This document shows positions 49,719-62,160 of a DNA stretch of 64,000 nucleotides, one piece after another (position 1 is the first letter of the stretch; each line of letters begins with the position of its first letter). Under the pieces are notes generated by a model, which saw nothing but the letters and a program-made list of their open reading frames with translations, had not been told where the DNA came from and did no database searches. The position numbers were made by a program, and so were the translations under genes. Location: the NCBI GenBank assembly GCA_016785225.1, contig JAFBJZ010000107.1, forward strand, positions 3,224,001 through 3,288,000, given 5' to 3'. The DNA comes from Psettodes erumei (Eukaryota; Chordata; Actinopteri; Pleuronectiformes; Psettodidae).

Positions 49719-51599
49719 ATGTGTCACTGACTGTGTTCTTTGAATCAGGATATAAATTATAAATTCTGCTACACTCCATGTGTACTATACTGCATCATTC
49801 CCCATTGTAAATATTTGTCAGAGAATTATATTTTGCTGCCATCACTTTTGTGTGTGATTTTGTATTTGTTGTAAACAGCAATACACATATATACTGTATG
49901 TAAATAGCTGGTTCAGATTTTTTTTTGTGTCAATACAAGAGACAGATGGACAGACATAGGTAGTTGATTTTCATAGTTGACAGAGCCCCATTGTTTAAAT
50001 TGAATTGACTCCAGCTGTAAATGGATGCAAATGAGCTGAATCTGTCTTTCATTCTTTCATTAATTTTTAAAAATGTTTTCCATTCTCTTTACAATCCATT
50101 GACTGTCTGTGTTTGATGATAAAAGTACAGTTTAATTGTTGTGTGTGTTAGACATTAAGATGCATGCTGGTGTGTGTGAGAGCGTCTGCTGGTCTGCAGA
50201 ACTGTGTGTATGAGTTCATTTATGACTGTATGAAACACATCAAACTACATTTTAATGCCTGTGATCCAATTGTGTGTGTAATTATGTTGTACATTTAACA
50301 CGCACACACACACACACACACACACAGATTTTTACTTGTTTGTTTTTAGATTTTGTATTAAAGTTATTCCAGTGTAGATTAATTTTACATATCGTATAGG
50401 CCTAGGCTCTAATATGTATACATTTATTCAGCTTTATAGATTGCAGATTAAAATGATTATAGATTGTAATGTGTATGTGTTATCTCACAAGCTAGTTAAG
50501 AGCATTACTCATTGTTCTTCTCCCCCTGCCCTCCTAGTTTTAAACCACACAGCTTTTTCCCCTCTTAAGTACTGCTAACGCTGGATTTATTAGGCTTAAA
50601 GAATATCCTACACATCTTCCTCAAAGGGGATCAGACATTAAGTGTAGATCAAAAGGATAAGGTCTTAAAAACAGAACAATGCCCCTTGCACAACACTTAT
50701 TCTTATTCCCTTATGCATGTTAATTCAGGGATTGTACATAGACCAGTTTAAATAGCTCTTTGTATCAAATTATATTCATGCATTTGTGCACAACAATAAT
50801 TCTCATGGCCAGAGGGGTTTAGTCTACTCCCCATCTCTTATTGTATTTATTCTGCCCCAAAATAACAGAGTAGCTTTGATTTTGTATTACATGAAAAGTC
50901 ATTAGAATTCTGCATTTTTTTCAAGGTGACAGAGTCGTAATAAGCAGATGTGGATTGTCTAGAAAAATAATCATGAACCAAAATACCCTGGAAGTTTTGT
51001 TTTTTTGTCTTCTTGTTTTTGTCCATGTTGTGCAGACAGAAAAGAGGGGGTGTAGATAAATTTAAAGTGCAGGCTCACACCAGTACGCTTTTGTATTTTC
51101 ACAGAGACGGCTCACTGTATGAAACAGTGACACAGCTTGAGGGAAAGTGATGGACTGCTCGCTCTGATTTGTAACACTCAGATGCAGAAAACAGAAGCAG
51201 TGACCTACTACTAGTCATCCTGGCTCTGATATCAAACATTTGTTGGAGTGCTCCAACTGCAGCAGGTTGTTTTTTTTACATAGAATAAATGTTGAAAAAA
51301 TCCTCTGCCAGTATCATTTTGTTATCTTGTAAATCTTTTTTATAGTCAGCAGCAAAGTAGTAAAATCTCACATGCATAGTATAAAAGTGAAACATGTATC
51401 AGTCAGAATAAATGTGGAATCAAGTACAATTGGCTTTTGCTTAACCCCCCCATCACCAACCATCCACCCACCCTTACATACCTCCCCAACAACGCTACCC
51501 CCTTCCACTCCCCCACCCCTCCCCAAGTGAAATTCCCACCCTCCACACCCGATAGAGCACCCGTTGCTAAGCGACAGAGGGAGAGATGGATTGAGGAGA

Positions 51600-51745
51600 C
51601 ATAGTCGATCAATTCTACAGAGAGAGAGGGAGAGTGGAAGGGAGGTGGGGGGGATTGGGAAGGAGGAAGGGAGGGAGGGAGAAGGTAAAAGAAAGAGGGA
51701 GAGAAGAGGAAGGAGAGAAAGAAAGGAGAGGAGGGGAGGACAGAA
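51600..51745. repeat. Purine-rich GA/GGGA low-complexity tract
   Basis: The + strand is almost entirely G and A for about 130 bases. Long open frames here on the - strand are composition artefacts. Confidence 0.85.
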
Positions 51746-52032
51746 TGCAGAGTGATTGCGGCCGTATTTAGGCTCCAGTTCTGGCTGAAGACGCTCTTTT
51801 GAAACATCTATCTTTGTTAACTGTATCATGCCTCCGAAAATAAATCCATCTGTGCAGCTGTCCACCCTTCCATCTTTGTCCAAGTGCTTTGCTTTAATAC
51901 TTTTATCACTACAAATTACAGTCCACACAAGCAGCCTGTGTTTAATATTCCCTCACTCAAAGGAGAGTTAATTGTATATTGCATGCACTCTTTCTCTCCG
52001 GCTCTCTGCCTTTCTCCATTAGTCACTGCTCC

Positions 52033-52086
<54 letters not shown>

Positions 52087-52088
52087 AA
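52033..52088. repeat. CA microsatellite
   Basis: (CA)n of about 56 bases with AAAC interruptions at the right end. Confidence 0.95.
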
Positions 52089-54066
52089 ACATGCAGATGC
52101 CCGGCAATACCACATGCCCCTCTCTGTGTGTGTGCAGAGCTGGGTGTTGAGCGCATCGACTGAGTATCGATCCCACCACTCACCTCCCTGCAGTCAGCTC
52201 TTGTCCTACATAGCATGCCCTGTCTGATTTCTCCCTTAATGGCTTTTATCCAGCTCCAATCTTTATTTAAACTGAAAAGTAGGAATTAGCACCCACTTCT
52301 GTCCTAGTCCCTCTTACCTTTTCTTTTCGCTGTCATCTCGGAGTAAGTATCGGCAACTATCGGTCCATTGACCCTTCTCCCTTCCTCCCCTGGCTATGAC
52401 TGCTTTCCCACTCAAAAATGTGCAGTACAGTATGTTACTTGCATCCCTCAGTGTGCCTCACTGTGTGGTGTGGTTTTAACGTATATACATCATATACAAA
52501 CAAGAGGCTGCAACTACCAATTCCATTACCAATTAATCTGATGAATAATCATTGCTTATTATTTTTTGTCACTAATCAATTAAAAGATACATTCACCTTG
52601 TTTGAAGTCCATCTTAAAATAATGACCATGTGTTTGCTGAAAGCATTACTTGTGGCTGTAATAATCCCATCTGTCCATACTGGATGTGAAGAAATCCCTC
52701 CTCTGAAGAGATTTAGATGTGAGTGATGTGGGACAAACTCCGAAATCCTCTTGGGCGAAAATGCAAAACCAACATGAGATTCCAGCGGTCAGAGTTGATT
52801 TCGAGGCACGGGGATAGTGATAGTGAAGATAAGCTTGAAAAAATGTGAATCTGTCCTTTAATTGACCAGCAATTACAGCCCTAACTGTATCTACACAGTA
52901 TTTGAATTAAATGCCATTAATCAGTCATAAACGGGGTCATGAGACAACTCAAGTTATTTAGGATGTTTATATCTCCACCTTGCATTGTCATGGCAACTGG
53001 GCAGACATTGCAGCCCTCAAATGAGTGCCATTTATTCTGCACAGACTACTCTTCATATTGATGGCCTTTCCTTATTGTGATCAGCCAGCCACAGCCTGGG
53101 GAGGAACCCTCTGCGTGCCGTCATCCCTTTCGATTTGATTTGATTTGTTGCTCATAGAGGGAAGTGAGGGGAGAGACTCTTATCTTGGCCGAGCAGAAAC
53201 AAGCCGTACCAAATAAGACACATCAGACTATCTGTGCTGGCACACACAATGGGGATTAATTGATCCTCTAATACCACAGATAAATCAATTCCTTCCTTCC
53301 CCCCCGAGCTCTCCGGCCAATTGGACGGCCCTGCCATTTGATCAACAGAGCATCTCTAGCCAATAGGAGGAGGGCTGGAGATTGACTGACAGTGGCACAG
53401 AGGTGAGCCCCAAAAGAAGTTAGGGAGAGGGAGTCCATCAGAAAGCCATTGGTAGCTGAAGTATAAGTGAAAGCTGTGGTGTAGTCAGTGTATACAGTAA
53501 TCCACAGAGAGCACAAACATGCACAGAGGCGGAGCGAAGCGGCATAAGGAGGCATTAATAGCATTGCCGTGTTGCTGTTTTACTGCTATGTGCAGAGACC
53601 GATAGAGGAAGCGTTCATTTACAGAAGTGACAAGCCAACAAAGACCAGTGAAAGAGGACGTAATTGCAAAATGAATGTGAGATATCAAAGTAAGAGTTTA
53701 CTGTGTTCTTGATTTTACAGATCAAACGTCCACAAAAACCTGATCAACAGCACATGTTTTTACAGCCCCTCTCTTGCTGAAGCTTCATCCGTAGTAAGAC
53801 ATAAGCCATTTTTGCAGTTACCCCATCTTATCTCCACCTTTGTATGATCTATCTCAATCAGACAATCCCTTATACAGCCTCTCATCCTTCTCATTCTTTC
53901 ACTTATTTTGTATCTCTCCCACCCAATCTTACTCTTATCAGCACCTTGGCATTTCTGTCATTCCCACAAACACTGTTTTCCTCAAACAGCTCATATAATA
54001 ACAGGCTAAAAATATGCCTTCTTTTTTTTCTTTCCAGTATTGATTTTGCCTGTAGCATTGTCTATG

Positions 54067-54103
54067 GAGAGAGAGAGAGAGAGTGAGAGAGAGAGAGAGA
54101 GAA
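54067..54103. repeat. GA microsatellite
   Basis: (GA)n of about 37 bases with one GTGA interruption. Confidence 0.9.
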
Positions 54104-56211
54104 AGGAGAAAGACAGAGGGCGGGGGAGAGAAGTAGAAGTAGAAACAACTGGAAAAAGAATTACTTTCTATGTATGTGGTAATGTTCTCACCTTTCCTAT
54201 TTTACTTAAGTGGAGAAGCATACTCCACCTCAGTGCACTACCTTTCAATTAAAAGGTAAATGCATTTACTGAGGTCCTCTCTCAGACCAGTCTCACCACT
54301 CAACATCACAGACCACCAAAGCACTCACACACTTTATGCATTTAATAATAACCCACTGAAATTAGAGAAACCTTACCATTGCAAATATGTTCCAGATCAG
54401 CTTTTCAGGGAAAATGGTTGGCTCTTTTGGCACTGGTGTGTAATGGGAATGGAGAGAGTTGATCAATAGGCTATTGATCGTTGCAGGCCAGAGTCTGGGG
54501 AATTGAGAGTGAGAATAGAGGGGAGTTAGGGTGGGGGTTGGCTCCAGGTTGAATTTTTAAAATGCTCTATTTCAGAGATGACAAATAGTCTATTTGAAAA
54601 GAGGGAAACAAAGACAGAGGGAGAGGTTTATAAAGAGAGAGAGATAGAGCATCTCTGCGTGTTGTGTTCTCTGAGCAGAGAACTGAGACCTCCCCGTTTC
54701 CCACAAGTTACAGTATTTTGGATGGGAGCTGCTGAACTACAAAGACAAAGGGAGCAGGGACTTCTCAGACTACAGTAGCGTGTGTATTTTGAGTGCAAGA
54801 CGAGGAGGAGGAGGAAGGAGGGCTTATTATAAAAAAAAACATTCAGATCTAGAAGACAGTGCTGTTAAAGGAGCACACAGACAAAAAATTTTACACCAGA
54901 ATTCTACATCTGACATTACATTTAACCTCACACACAAATCTAAGATCAAGGTACATTTATACTGATCATATAATCTGAATTTTACAGCACAGATCTTGAG
55001 TTCTGAATGTTTGCCAATATCTGCTTTTTAAAGTGAACCATATCCAGTTCCTGAGTTTACAGTCAAAGTCGCCCACATAAACCTCAGATGTAAAACGAAC
55101 CTGCAAGTGCAGCCAGACTGCCATCTGCAGCGGGCACAAATGAGCCATAATAAACCTGAAACATGAATTTACCCCCTGCCAAAGGCTAAACTGGTCAGTG
55201 ATGTGGGCCTGTATCCCATAACAGGGCAACATATCAGTTTATCCCTCTTCTAAGACATAGAAGAGTAAAAAGTGTATGCTGTCTACAGTATGTAAATCTT
55301 GAAACATATTTTTTTTTGTTTGTGCATGTACATACATGTTGCAATGGCAGGTACCTCAAACACATCAGCTTTTCTCCGACTAAATATAAACATTCACACA
55401 TGTGATTTATTCTACATGTGGGCAAAAGGTCAGAATTAGGTCAATTTATCATACAGTAAACACATCCCTAAGTCTGTATGTATTCATTCTTTTTTCTTTG
55501 TATCAGCATGTTTCAAGCAGCAGTTGGATTGCTAATTTTGAGGGGAGTTACACCTTTGTTTGAATGGCATGAGGGTGAATTTTCATGTTAGCATGTTAGT
55601 TTGGATCATCTGGAAGCACAAACTTTGTTTAAACCATTTTACTTTGCCAGTATCACTGTGACAACAATTCCATTTTTACCATAATTTTGTCTTTTTCAAA
55701 TTGTTTCAGGATCACTTTGAGATCGTCTTATCTTCCAAATGCTCATCACTCACAAGAACGTCCAAAACACTATTCATGCATGTTACATTAACATATACAG
55801 GCTCGTAAACACTGGGAAACAAGCTGGGATCGTTACTTCTGAAGGTTGCCCAACTCAACTGCAGGCAATGGAAAGTGGTTAGAGCACTAGTCTGTAAACA
55901 CCCCTGAGAGGAACCTATACCTCAGTAAAAATTCAGCTGTAAATAATGTATTGAATGCAAACTTAAGGTCCACAGGGAGATATGGATAGGCTCATTACTT
56001 CTAGTTTGCTGGTCTTTTACGTAGTCCACACAGCTCTCAAAAATCGACTCCAGATGCTCCCTCTCTCTGTTTTGATTTAAAGATGCTTTTACCTGCGGAT
56101 ATTGTTATGGATATAGGTATTGTTTTTTGTTTTTTTATTTTATGTACATCACCCTGAGGTTTGAAGGCTGTTAACTCAGGCACCCACCCATGCGCTGTGC
56201 CCTGTTAAGGT

Positions 56212-56213
<2 letters not shown>

Positions 56214-56305
<92 letters not shown>
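56214..56305. repeat. TG microsatellite
   Basis: Uninterrupted (GT)n of about 92 bases. Shorter TG/CA tracts also occur near 25364, 28309, 29099, 29156, 32319, 46902, 50301 and 58936. Confidence 0.95.
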
Positions 56306-56308
<3 letters not shown>

Positions 56309-59300
56309 ATCTGCACCGGTAGTTGAGGTGAATATGCGGCCTACATCTGTGTGCCCTGTCCGGTATGCATTGATCTCGAAGCAGGATGTCAAACATTTTA
56401 ACGCCGATCTTGTCCTTGTTATTGCCTCGCACAGCAGGGTTGTTAATGCATTAAAAATCGTTTGTCCCTATCTTTCCAAACTTATCTCACCCTACTGCCC
56501 TGAGCAACACAAGAATACCCCTGTAACATACACACCACTCCCGCCCCTCCTCCCTCAACCCTCTGTTTCTAACCATGTCCTTCCATCCTCCGTCTCAATC
56601 AATCTTTACGACACCCGGTTGCATCTCTCTAATGTTTCCGGACTTGACCGTATCCCCGTTCAAAAATTCTTAATTAAGCTCGTTCTGTATGTTTACCGTT
56701 GGGCAAATTACAATCTGACAGGGCTAATAAAACAACAGTGGCGAGAGAAGGCCGAGAGGAGCATGTGCTATGACCCTTACCTCTTTCACCTGTCTCTATC
56801 TCCACCTTGGCTTATCTCCCTCCATCCCCACCTCTTCATATCTCCCTATTTTCTACCTCACAGGTTTTGAGGAGGAAAGGGAGGGGATGGGAGAGAGAAG
56901 CAGTGGTTTCGCACCAGTTGGTCAGGATCTTATTTCCATCACTGTCAATGTGACTATTTGTTTTAAATACTCACATGTCATTACACTGACATATCTTGGT
57001 AATACCATTCAACCCTGGGCTTCTCATCTCTGATTATTAAGATTCATGAATCTGCCTGCCTGCATGTCAACTCTTACAGATATGAGTCATATATCTATGT
57101 TCACATCAGCATTTTTCTTCATTTAGGTATTGACTCATGCAGTGTTCTCACATTCTGCAATCCATAGCCCACACCGTGTGTGTATTATATCTCTATTTCT
57201 GTACAGTTTTGTCTGGTCAGTTGAGAACTGCCATTTGCTTGATGCTAAAGCATGATGGAGAGCGAGGCCATGTCATTTCAATCTCTTCAGCCTCTTGTCT
57301 TAATGGTGAATGCTGAGTAGCGCAACAAAGAAGAACTGAGTCTAGCCATGCCAAATAAAATGACCTTAGTGTTGTCATATACACATGTACAATATTAAGA
57401 ATGATATGAGAGATGCAAGATCCTCTAATGCGAAGAATTTTTCTTTTTACAGCTAGAGCACTTCTATATCCCAGATCTACACTCCATGTTAATTCTGTAC
57501 AGGCTTCCAGAATGTGGCATATTAATTCTGGAATATGTGCAAACCAGACAGTATGCATACAAAAGAGGGTGGATTTTTCAGTGTGCTGTCAATGGAAACT
57601 CTTCCTCACTTTTTTTTCACACACACTTAAAACTCAAGTTTAACTGGCAGCGACATTCCAATCTTGCAGTGTGATGGTTGTCTCATATTTCTCATGTTGC
57701 TTAATTTCCTGTTATTAGAAAATGTTCAAACTATGCCAATAAACACTACGTTATGATAATTAGTAAGTTTAGTGGGATAAATGCTAGCACCTCTTGTCCA
57801 CAAGCAAAAGTGCTGTATAAGACATTGTACCTAAAATTGCTCTAAAATGAATGTAAAAAATGTACAAAAATGGTAGAAGTTGTATATGTAGGGATACCAC
57901 CATTAAGATGGAGGATGTGGATCAGGAGCCGGTAGCTATTCTGTTCATGCTTGTAAAAAAATTTGAAATATTTGTTTCTGTCATTTTCTTCTTCAAATAA
58001 GGATCTGTTTGCAGACATGTTGCTGATGAATTTTCAGGATGACAGGATAGTATCTCAGAACCTGAGCACTATTTTTTTTAAATCATCTTTGAAGGCCAGA
58101 AGAATACAAGAGAAATTGTGTTTCTGAATCCTCTTACAAACCAACCAACCTGCCCCTATAACATCAAATGAAGCCAAGAGAACTCAGCAGTAGTCTACTT
58201 TACTAAACCAGAATCAGACCTCATCAAATAAAATAAAAAGTAGCAGACCCAAACCAAAACATACACCTGTGACATGAAGCCAATAAGAAAATGTGCTTTT
58301 CTGAACCAACACAAGTCAATGGCTCAGTCTTATGTTATAAATTTTGTTAGAGGTAAATTTTTAACACTATTAACACTGAAACGACAAAGATGTACTGTGG
58401 AGCACACAGTATTTTGATGAAGTGAGGATCACACAGTGTGGTTAAGGTTCTATCAGGCACAGAGTCAGTCAGGGAGAGGAGTAACTCTAAAGGACAACTT
58501 TGGTCACACTACATAGATGAACGTTGTGTCCCTGTTGATGGTCACAATGGAAACAAAGTCTGACTGAAACTGCGTTTTAGTGTGGGCTCATGTGAATGTG
58601 TGGACAATGTATGTCAGTGTGTGTTCTGCCGTTTGTATGTTGCACTACACCACTTGACAGGTGCAAAGCCCTGTGGGATGGCACCGCTGTATCTTACACT
58701 TGGCTGAACATATACAGCAGATCAGAGGTGTAACAAATCCATTCCTGACTGCCAGAACCTTTCAGAGAGTTTCTGTGCCTGTGAACAACACGTCTTCAAG
58801 TTTCCACACCTCAGAGCACATGTGTGTGTCTGGCACACAGACACGCACACACACAGAGATTAAATGCATCCTCACACAGAAGTGTATGACTTTGGGGCAA
58901 GAGACTCATAGAGAGCGTTTCCACGAATCAGAAAGGTGTGTGTGTGTGTGTGTCTGCATGTGCTCGTATGTTTCTGTGTGAAGCGTCTGTGTCTCAATAG
59001 CGTCTTTAGAGTGGTTAATCAGAGGAGAGGTTGAAGAGAGTGTCAGAGTGTCAGGCAGTGCTCTGGTGAAGAGTCCTCGAGTCCTCTCTCTTTCTGTGTT
59101 GACACCTCTTAACCTCAGTCTATCATCTCTCACGCTCACACACTCCACTTCTATTGACACTCGCTACCCCGCAGCTCTCCAAAGACCCGAGGAGAATCCA
59201 CTACAGTGATTGTCTGTGTGAGCGGAGCCTCAGAGCCTTCAGAGAAGAAAGGATTATATAATGCGCCAACATACTGAACAAGAAGCAGTCAGATTTAGAG

Positions 59301-61814
59301 GTTGTTTGATTTCTTGTCCTAACGTTTCTAGATGGATAAAAGGGAAAAATTAGATAGATCAACAAGGTGAATCCATCTGTTCCATCTGAATCCATCCTTG
59401 ACGGAAAATGCAGATTCCTCACATGCATCAATTTGTAAATTAATCTCTTTGTCTTTTCACACCAGGAAGTTGACAGGATCTGTGTCCACCACTGTCACTG
59501 GCTAGTGTAAGTGGGGTCAGGAGCTCGGGGTCAACTGAGAAGAGGTCAAATGTCATATAGCAGTGGGTCTTGTTAAAATACCTTTTAGCCTCCTTCAGGG
59601 ATATTATGTAATGGCTCTGGGAATAGGTTAGGTTCTAGGTTGACTGTTTTGTGGTGGAGACTGGATGATATATGTGTTCTTCTTTATGCCAGATGTATAT
59701 TCATTACCCTTTTTAAAAAATCTGGATGCAAAGGAAGTGCTTGGAGGTCAAGAGGGGTCACACGTGAGAGGTCACATTTATGTGTTTTTCTGATGTATCT
59801 TTGTTTTGGAGGGCGCATCCTCCAGGAAACGATAATTTTATATTACACCTTAGAGGGTTCTCAGGTTGTGCATTAACACAAAACAGGGTTTCTTAGGTGT
59901 CTTACAAATTCAAATCTTCAGAAGCTCTTCTTCTATAACATGTTTTTTGTTCCTCTTGGACTGCAGGCTCACCCAAGGAGATTAGGGGAAAACTGGGTTG
60001 TGCTGATCAATATATTGGAGACATTTGAATATCAATACAATGAGCGCCCTGTCCTCAATCTTAATTTTTAATATGGTGATAATAAGTGTATTAATTTTCA
60101 TAACTTTCATTCAATAATCTTGGAATATGAGCGATGGTGGCCCATTTTTGCACAGCGAATATGCATCTCTCTTCTCTGTGTTGCCATTGATCACTCCTGC
60201 GCCATTTCTCTCCCACTTTTTGCCCCCCCCCCCATGTTCGCTCCCACTTTCTTCCCTCTCATACCATTGCACTGTAAAATTCATCCTTATTCCTCGCTTC
60301 AGCAAGCTAACTGTGCGCACTACCTTTTATCAGTCCAGAACTGTTAAATTAATAAATTGATATTGACGAACTATCAGCCGGGGGGATAAATTATTTGGGA
60401 GCAGAAGGCTCGGGTCACATGACTTTTAGTACCCTCGATTCTGTAATTATTCCCCACGAGAAGAACTGTGGTGCAGTGCATTGCCCCCCCATGAACAAAC
60501 ACACACGCACACACACTATCACATGAAGAACTATAAATATCCTCACATACAGTGGATTACAGCAGCCATGGGAATAGTGATGATCATTACTGCTATCATA
60601 ACCATCATGATACAGGATGTTAGCCGGCTGGAGATTGCATTTGATCATCACAATTTACACATGCAAACTGAAGTGGAGAACCCTAGAAAGCATAGCAGCA
60701 CTGAATGCAAATTATACAATATTGAGCCTTGCATTGCTGTGAGCACAAAATAGGCTACCTGCTAAAGTGCAGTGCAAAATAGTGGGATGGATCTCCTGCA
60801 GCTCATGGTCTTCGCTCTGTAACAAATGCCAGTGAGAGGTGCAAACTGGGATGGAGGTGAGTATTGCAGAAGAAGGGGGCAGCAAGGATGTCAGAGTGCC
60901 AATCATGGAAGTGCTCTTGTTGCCCTCCGGCCATCACTGACCTTTTGACCCTGGCCATGGCCTAAATGTCAGAGGTCACCAACCAGGGTCAGTGGGGATC
61001 ACTGAAATACCCTGGCCGTGGATGCATCACCATGGCAACACTCTACTCACTATGGGAGGAGAGTTGGGGGTTGTTTTGCATTCTGTATGCTGAAATCATG
61101 CACACAGAAACACACACCTACACAAACACACCAGGTTGAGCATCATCTCTGTGTGTTGTTTTTCACTGGTAGTCAAGTCGCCCTCCAATTGGTTTCTAGT
61201 GAAGCCACACACAGCTGGGCAAAATCCAAAGAAGCCTGGCAGCAGCACTGAGCAAACACCCTGCTTTGGCACATCCAGGTGAATTATGTTTCCTGCTACA
61301 TAGCCCATATTTCATCTGCTTAGATGGCTGCCCAATTCTGCCATTATGCTACATTATGGCAGTCAAAATATCACTGGAAAAGGGACCATGTGAATAAAGA
61401 GAAATATTCTTCTCTGAATTTCTTTATGCTGATGAATAATAATATTGGGGGGGAAATGCAATTTTCAATAGAAAAGATTGTAACATATGTTAACTTAGTC
61501 CGCCGCAATATGCAAACATTCTTTGTTTGAACAGAAAAAGAGGATGAGTTAAGAGAATAACTTCATCTTCTAACATTAAATCCGATATTGGCAAATGGCG
61601 ACGTCAATTTCCAAATATCAATAAATTGTTGTTAAAATGGTGTTGGAAGCAAGCCATCCATTTTCCATATCTGAACCAGATCCCAATTGTAATGATACTG
61701 ACCAGCAACAGGGGGCGCTAGAAAGGCCTCTGAGCGACTTCCACCACAGTCCGTAAGGAATAGCGTCATGAGCACGCGAACAAAAGAGTGGCCAAAAGAC
61801 ATAACTTGACCAAG

Positions 61815-62160
61815 AGAACCGTGGCTTTCAGTCAAGATGGGAAACAAATGATCATTTTACTCGATCCAGAGACAAACTGATGTGTCTAGTGCTCCTGGAA
61901 AAAAAGATAATCTATGAAAGATGTCAACTTGAGTCGCCACTGCAACACTATGCTCAAAGACAAACATGACATCTACAACGGAGCTGCGAAGGCCGCTGCC
62001 GTTGCTGACCTCAAGGTTAAAAACAAACCATCACGACCTTTTTACCAGAGCCACAAGTACACTGTTAGGCCATCTTATGCTCTTCCACTTGAGGCAGAAG
62101 CCCTTGTCAGATGGAAGGATGGCTAAAACTTTCGGAGATGATAACGTGGCTAAAACTGTT
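61815..62160 (+). pseudogene. Decayed hAT/ZBED-like (GTF2IRD2/SCAND3-type) transposase N-terminal fragment
   Basis: Three frames in succession match one protein pattern: 'FQSRWETNDHFTRSRDKLMC' from 61826, then 'MKDVNLSRHCNTMLKDKHD' from 61914, then 'LFTRATST' and 'KPLSDGRMAKTF' in a third frame. Together they follow the BED-finger N-terminus of domesticated and transposon hAT proteins (FQxxWxxxYFF ... MKxxNLxRHYxTxH ... KPxSDGExVK). At least two frameshifts and loss of one zinc-ligand cysteine (CLVLL in place of CxxC) show it is dead. The catalytic part is absent. Confidence 0.55.

Noticed and set aside
51368..51928. 186-codon - strand open frame
   Set aside because: It crosses a pyrimidine-rich low-complexity tract and has Ser/Leu/Pro bias but no domain.
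55874..55895. A tRNA A-box-like stretch (GTGGTTAGAGCACTAGTCTG)
   Set aside because: There is no B box at the proper distance and no cloverleaf; at most it is a worn SINE scrap.
56190..56870. 226-codon + strand open frame after a TG repeat
   Set aside because: The first third is repeat; the remainder resembles no protein I know and lacks splice or codon support.
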